From the NCBI RefSeq assembly GCF_014633365.1, contig NC_068338.1, positions 52,215,716 through 52,279,715 on the forward strand: a stretch of 64,000 nt of DNA, in the 5' to 3' direction. The notes under the pieces are model-generated. The model saw only the letters and a list, made by a program, of their open reading frames with translations, had not been told where the DNA came from and did not search any database. The first letter of the stretch is position 1, and each line of letters starts with the position of its first letter. Position numbers and translations under genes: made by a program. The stretch is from Diospyros lotus. Lineage: Eukaryota > Streptophyta > Magnoliopsida > Ericales > Ebenaceae. Of this stretch, positions 62,801 through 64,000 are shown one piece after another.

Positions 62801-64000
62801 TCCAAAAAGCAGTCAGTGGTTGCACGTTCAGTAGGGGAAGCTGAGTATAGGGCTATAGCATTGGGAGTGACAGAGTTACTATGGCTTAAGTCATTGTTTG
62901 TGGAGTTGGGTTATCCGAATGTTACAACTCCTATTGTATGGTGTGATAATTTGGCAGCCAAGAGTATGGCTAAAAATCATGTTTTTCACTTTTGTACAAA
63001 ACATGTTGGTGTTGATGTTCACTTTGTTCAAGAGAAAGTTGAAAATGGTGAAGTGAAAATTAAATATGTCCCTACATCGAAGCAAGTTGCTGATATTCTA
63101 ACTAAGATTTTGCCTAGAGACAGATTCAAACTATTGTGTTGCAAACTTGGGCCAACTTGGACTCCTGTATGTGCTGGTGAACAAAGATATACAGCAAAGG
63201 AAGCATCTCATAGAAGCCTATATACTATAGAGCCGCTGGAGGAGCTTGGTTTGAAGGGGAGTGTTGAAGAGAATGTAACATTGAGATAGTATTGGCTTGC
63301 TGTTTGCTTTCTATTTTATGTTGCTGTTATGTTATTATTAGTATGAGGCAGTAATGCCTCTTGTCGGTCTAAAGCGGCACATATAAGTAGCTTATGTTAG
63401 TTGTTTTGCATTCATTCATTCTCTTAATAAGATTTCAGTGCATTAGTTTTCTCTTGCCTCTGTTTCTCAAATTCTTAAGCCCTAGGGTTTCCAACTTACA
63501 ATGCAAGTATATTTACAATTAATATTTATTCTGAGTTGGCTAAAAAAACTCATGTTTTCTATTTAGAAAATGCAGGAAACATTCCTTTTTTGTGAAGAAA
63601 GGGTAGAAATGTTTATTAACAATCAGTCTAAATTTGGATCCTTGGGAAACACAGTTTTCCAAAAAACAAAAAAGTTCAAATAATTTACAATTTCTATTTG
63701 TATTTAATGTGGAAAAAATCCAGAAAACAGGGCATGTTTTTCACAACTCAATAGCCCTAAAATTTCCTTAGGAAGGACAATCCTACCTGTGGGATAGAAG
63801 TCCAAAATAGGAGATGATAGATCTGTCATCAAATTCCTGTAAAAGAAAGGAAGTGCATGTGCACTGATGGAAACTATTGGGTCAGCAATCAGTAAAGACA
63901 ATGAATTCAATGAAGTGAACAAATTCAGTTAAAAACCTTGCGGCAGGTAATACACCCATTAACTGGTCAAATGGCTTGAAAGGTTTCCCTAGTGTGAAGT
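53834..64000 (-). CDS. 5'-3' exoribonuclease, XRN2/3/4 family (C-terminal part)
   Basis: Nine exons on the minus strand, the first cut by the window edge: 64000-63937, 63863-63787, 59032-58992, 57830-57756, 57654-57497, 55522-55418, 55306-55231, 54938-54856, 54122-53834. All joins keep frame and all use GT-AG. The sequence follows the conserved second half of plant XRNs: [62 protein letters not shown], a LLFVHP-type block ([13 protein letters not shown]), [59 protein letters not shown]. The tail is short and basic ([20 protein letters not shown]). XRNs degrade uncapped 5'-monophosphate RNA; the basic tail suggests a nuclear form (XRN2/3-like), but the catalytic N-terminus is outside the window. 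It looks more diverged than usual around 55418-55522. A 4.75-kb intron holds a Copia element with a LINE. Confidence 0.85.
59033..59551. other. XRN intron, left of the Copia element
   Basis: AT-rich, non-coding. Segments near 59095-59160 (CACTTTCCAGTTTTCC) recall sequence near 63640-63660, so the Copia may have landed in an older repeat. Confidence 0.4.
59552..59790 (+). repeat. Copia 5' LTR
   Basis: Contains a TATA-like segment (GCATATATAAGCAGC, near 59668-59682); ends directly at the PBS. Confidence 0.92.
59805..59934 (+). pseudogene. Copia Gag N-terminus fragment
   Basis: ATG at 59805, just after the PBS, opens [20 protein letters not shown], a Ser/Thr-rich start of the Copia Gag type. 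The frame leaves recognisable Copia sequence near 59935, where LINE-like sequence begins. Confidence 0.6.
59935..62011 (+). mobile_element. RTE-clade LINE, 5'-truncated, defective
   Basis: Contains reverse transcriptase in three separate open pieces (60329-60586, 60656-60997, 61031-61813) split by stop codons, two of them at expected Trp (TGA for TGG near 60584 and 60614) and one near 60998. A frameshift near 61775 shifts the end. Motifs seen: [92 protein letters not shown] (catalytic Asp pair), [24 protein letters not shown]. It ends HVADPT then TGTTGTTG repeats (61991-62011), the RTE-type 3' tail. The endonuclease half is absent. Inactive. Confidence 0.88.
62012..63261 (+). pseudogene. Copia reverse transcriptase end and RNase H, broken
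   Basis: Resumes mid-RT at [35 protein letters not shown] and the YVDDIFITG active-site box. Then comes the RNase H-like region ([93 protein letters not shown]). In-frame stops lie near 62146, 62381 and 62780. Not functional. Confidence 0.88.
63262..63500 (+). repeat. Copia 3' LTR
   Basis: About 95% identical to the 5' LTR by eye; preceded by a polypurine tract. Confidence 0.92.
63501..63786. other. XRN intron, right of the Copia element
   Basis: Non-coding; runs to the donor of the exon at 63787-63863. Confidence 0.5.

Larger units (their letters stand above)
59552..63500 (+). mobile_element. Copia LTR retrotransposon, internally deleted, containing a LINE
   Basis: LTRs of 239 bp each at 59552-59790 and 63262-63500, starting TGTTGAAGAG and ending CCAACTTACA, differing at about 13 sites. 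PBS TGGTATCAGAGC is at 59791-59802 and a polypurine tract (TTGAAGGGGAG) at 63251-63261. Flanking 5-mers ATGCT and ATGCA are a likely target duplicate with one change. Only the Gag start and the end of the polyprotein remain; protease, integrase and the first half of reverse transcriptase are missing and an RTE-type LINE lies in their place. Confidence 0.9.

Overview
This is plant nuclear DNA, almost certainly from a eudicot and plausibly a woody one. The evidence is AT-rich intergenic sequence, intron-rich genes with GT-AG and a few GC-AG junctions, chloroplast-type PPR proteins, a ribosomal protein promoter with site II and telo-box motifs, and many plant-type transposons (LTR elements primed by initiator tRNA-Met, TRIM-like elements, MITEs, an RTE-clade LINE). 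No species can be named from the sequence.

Seven protein-coding genes were rebuilt exon by exon. From left to right they are: (1) a DUF1218 membrane protein on the minus strand, partial, with a 9.4 kb first intron full of transposons; (2) ENH1, a rubredoxin/PDZ-like chloroplast protein, minus; (3) a small LEA protein like Arabidopsis At5g17165, plus; (4) a P-class PPR protein of about 521 residues, minus; (5) the EMB1270 PPR-SMR protein of about 1467 residues, plus; (6) cytosolic ribosomal protein eL13, plus; (7) the 3' half of an XRN-family 5'-3' exoribonuclease, minus, running off the right edge. From memory, the LEA, ENH1 and DUF1218 genes correspond to neighbouring Arabidopsis loci (At5g17165, At5g17170, At5g17210), so the left half looks like conserved microsynteny.

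Transposons fill introns and spacers. At 4566-8482 there is a complete non-autonomous LTR element with a 5-bp target duplication, no pol gene, and one unrecognised repeat-bearing reading frame broken by two TAG codons. At 59552-63500 a Copia element has lost most of its coding region, and an RTE LINE lies where it was; the pair sits in an XRN intron. A PIF/Harbinger-like element lies in a ribosomal protein intron. A TRIM lies just downstream of EMB1270. Between 11.4 and 14.3 kb two related elements abut and carry odd repeated GAATCC/TTCGGG phrases. Several fold-back MITEs lie at 8.9, 15.3, 37.6, 38.0 and 38.3 kb.

The genes are not an operon or a pathway. Three (ENH1, EMB1270 and probably the other PPR) act in plastids, and the rest are housekeeping or stress genes. 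I found no clear new biological system. The best candidates for something undescribed are the pol-less LTR element with its unknown protein and the cluster of three GC-AG introns in two genes.
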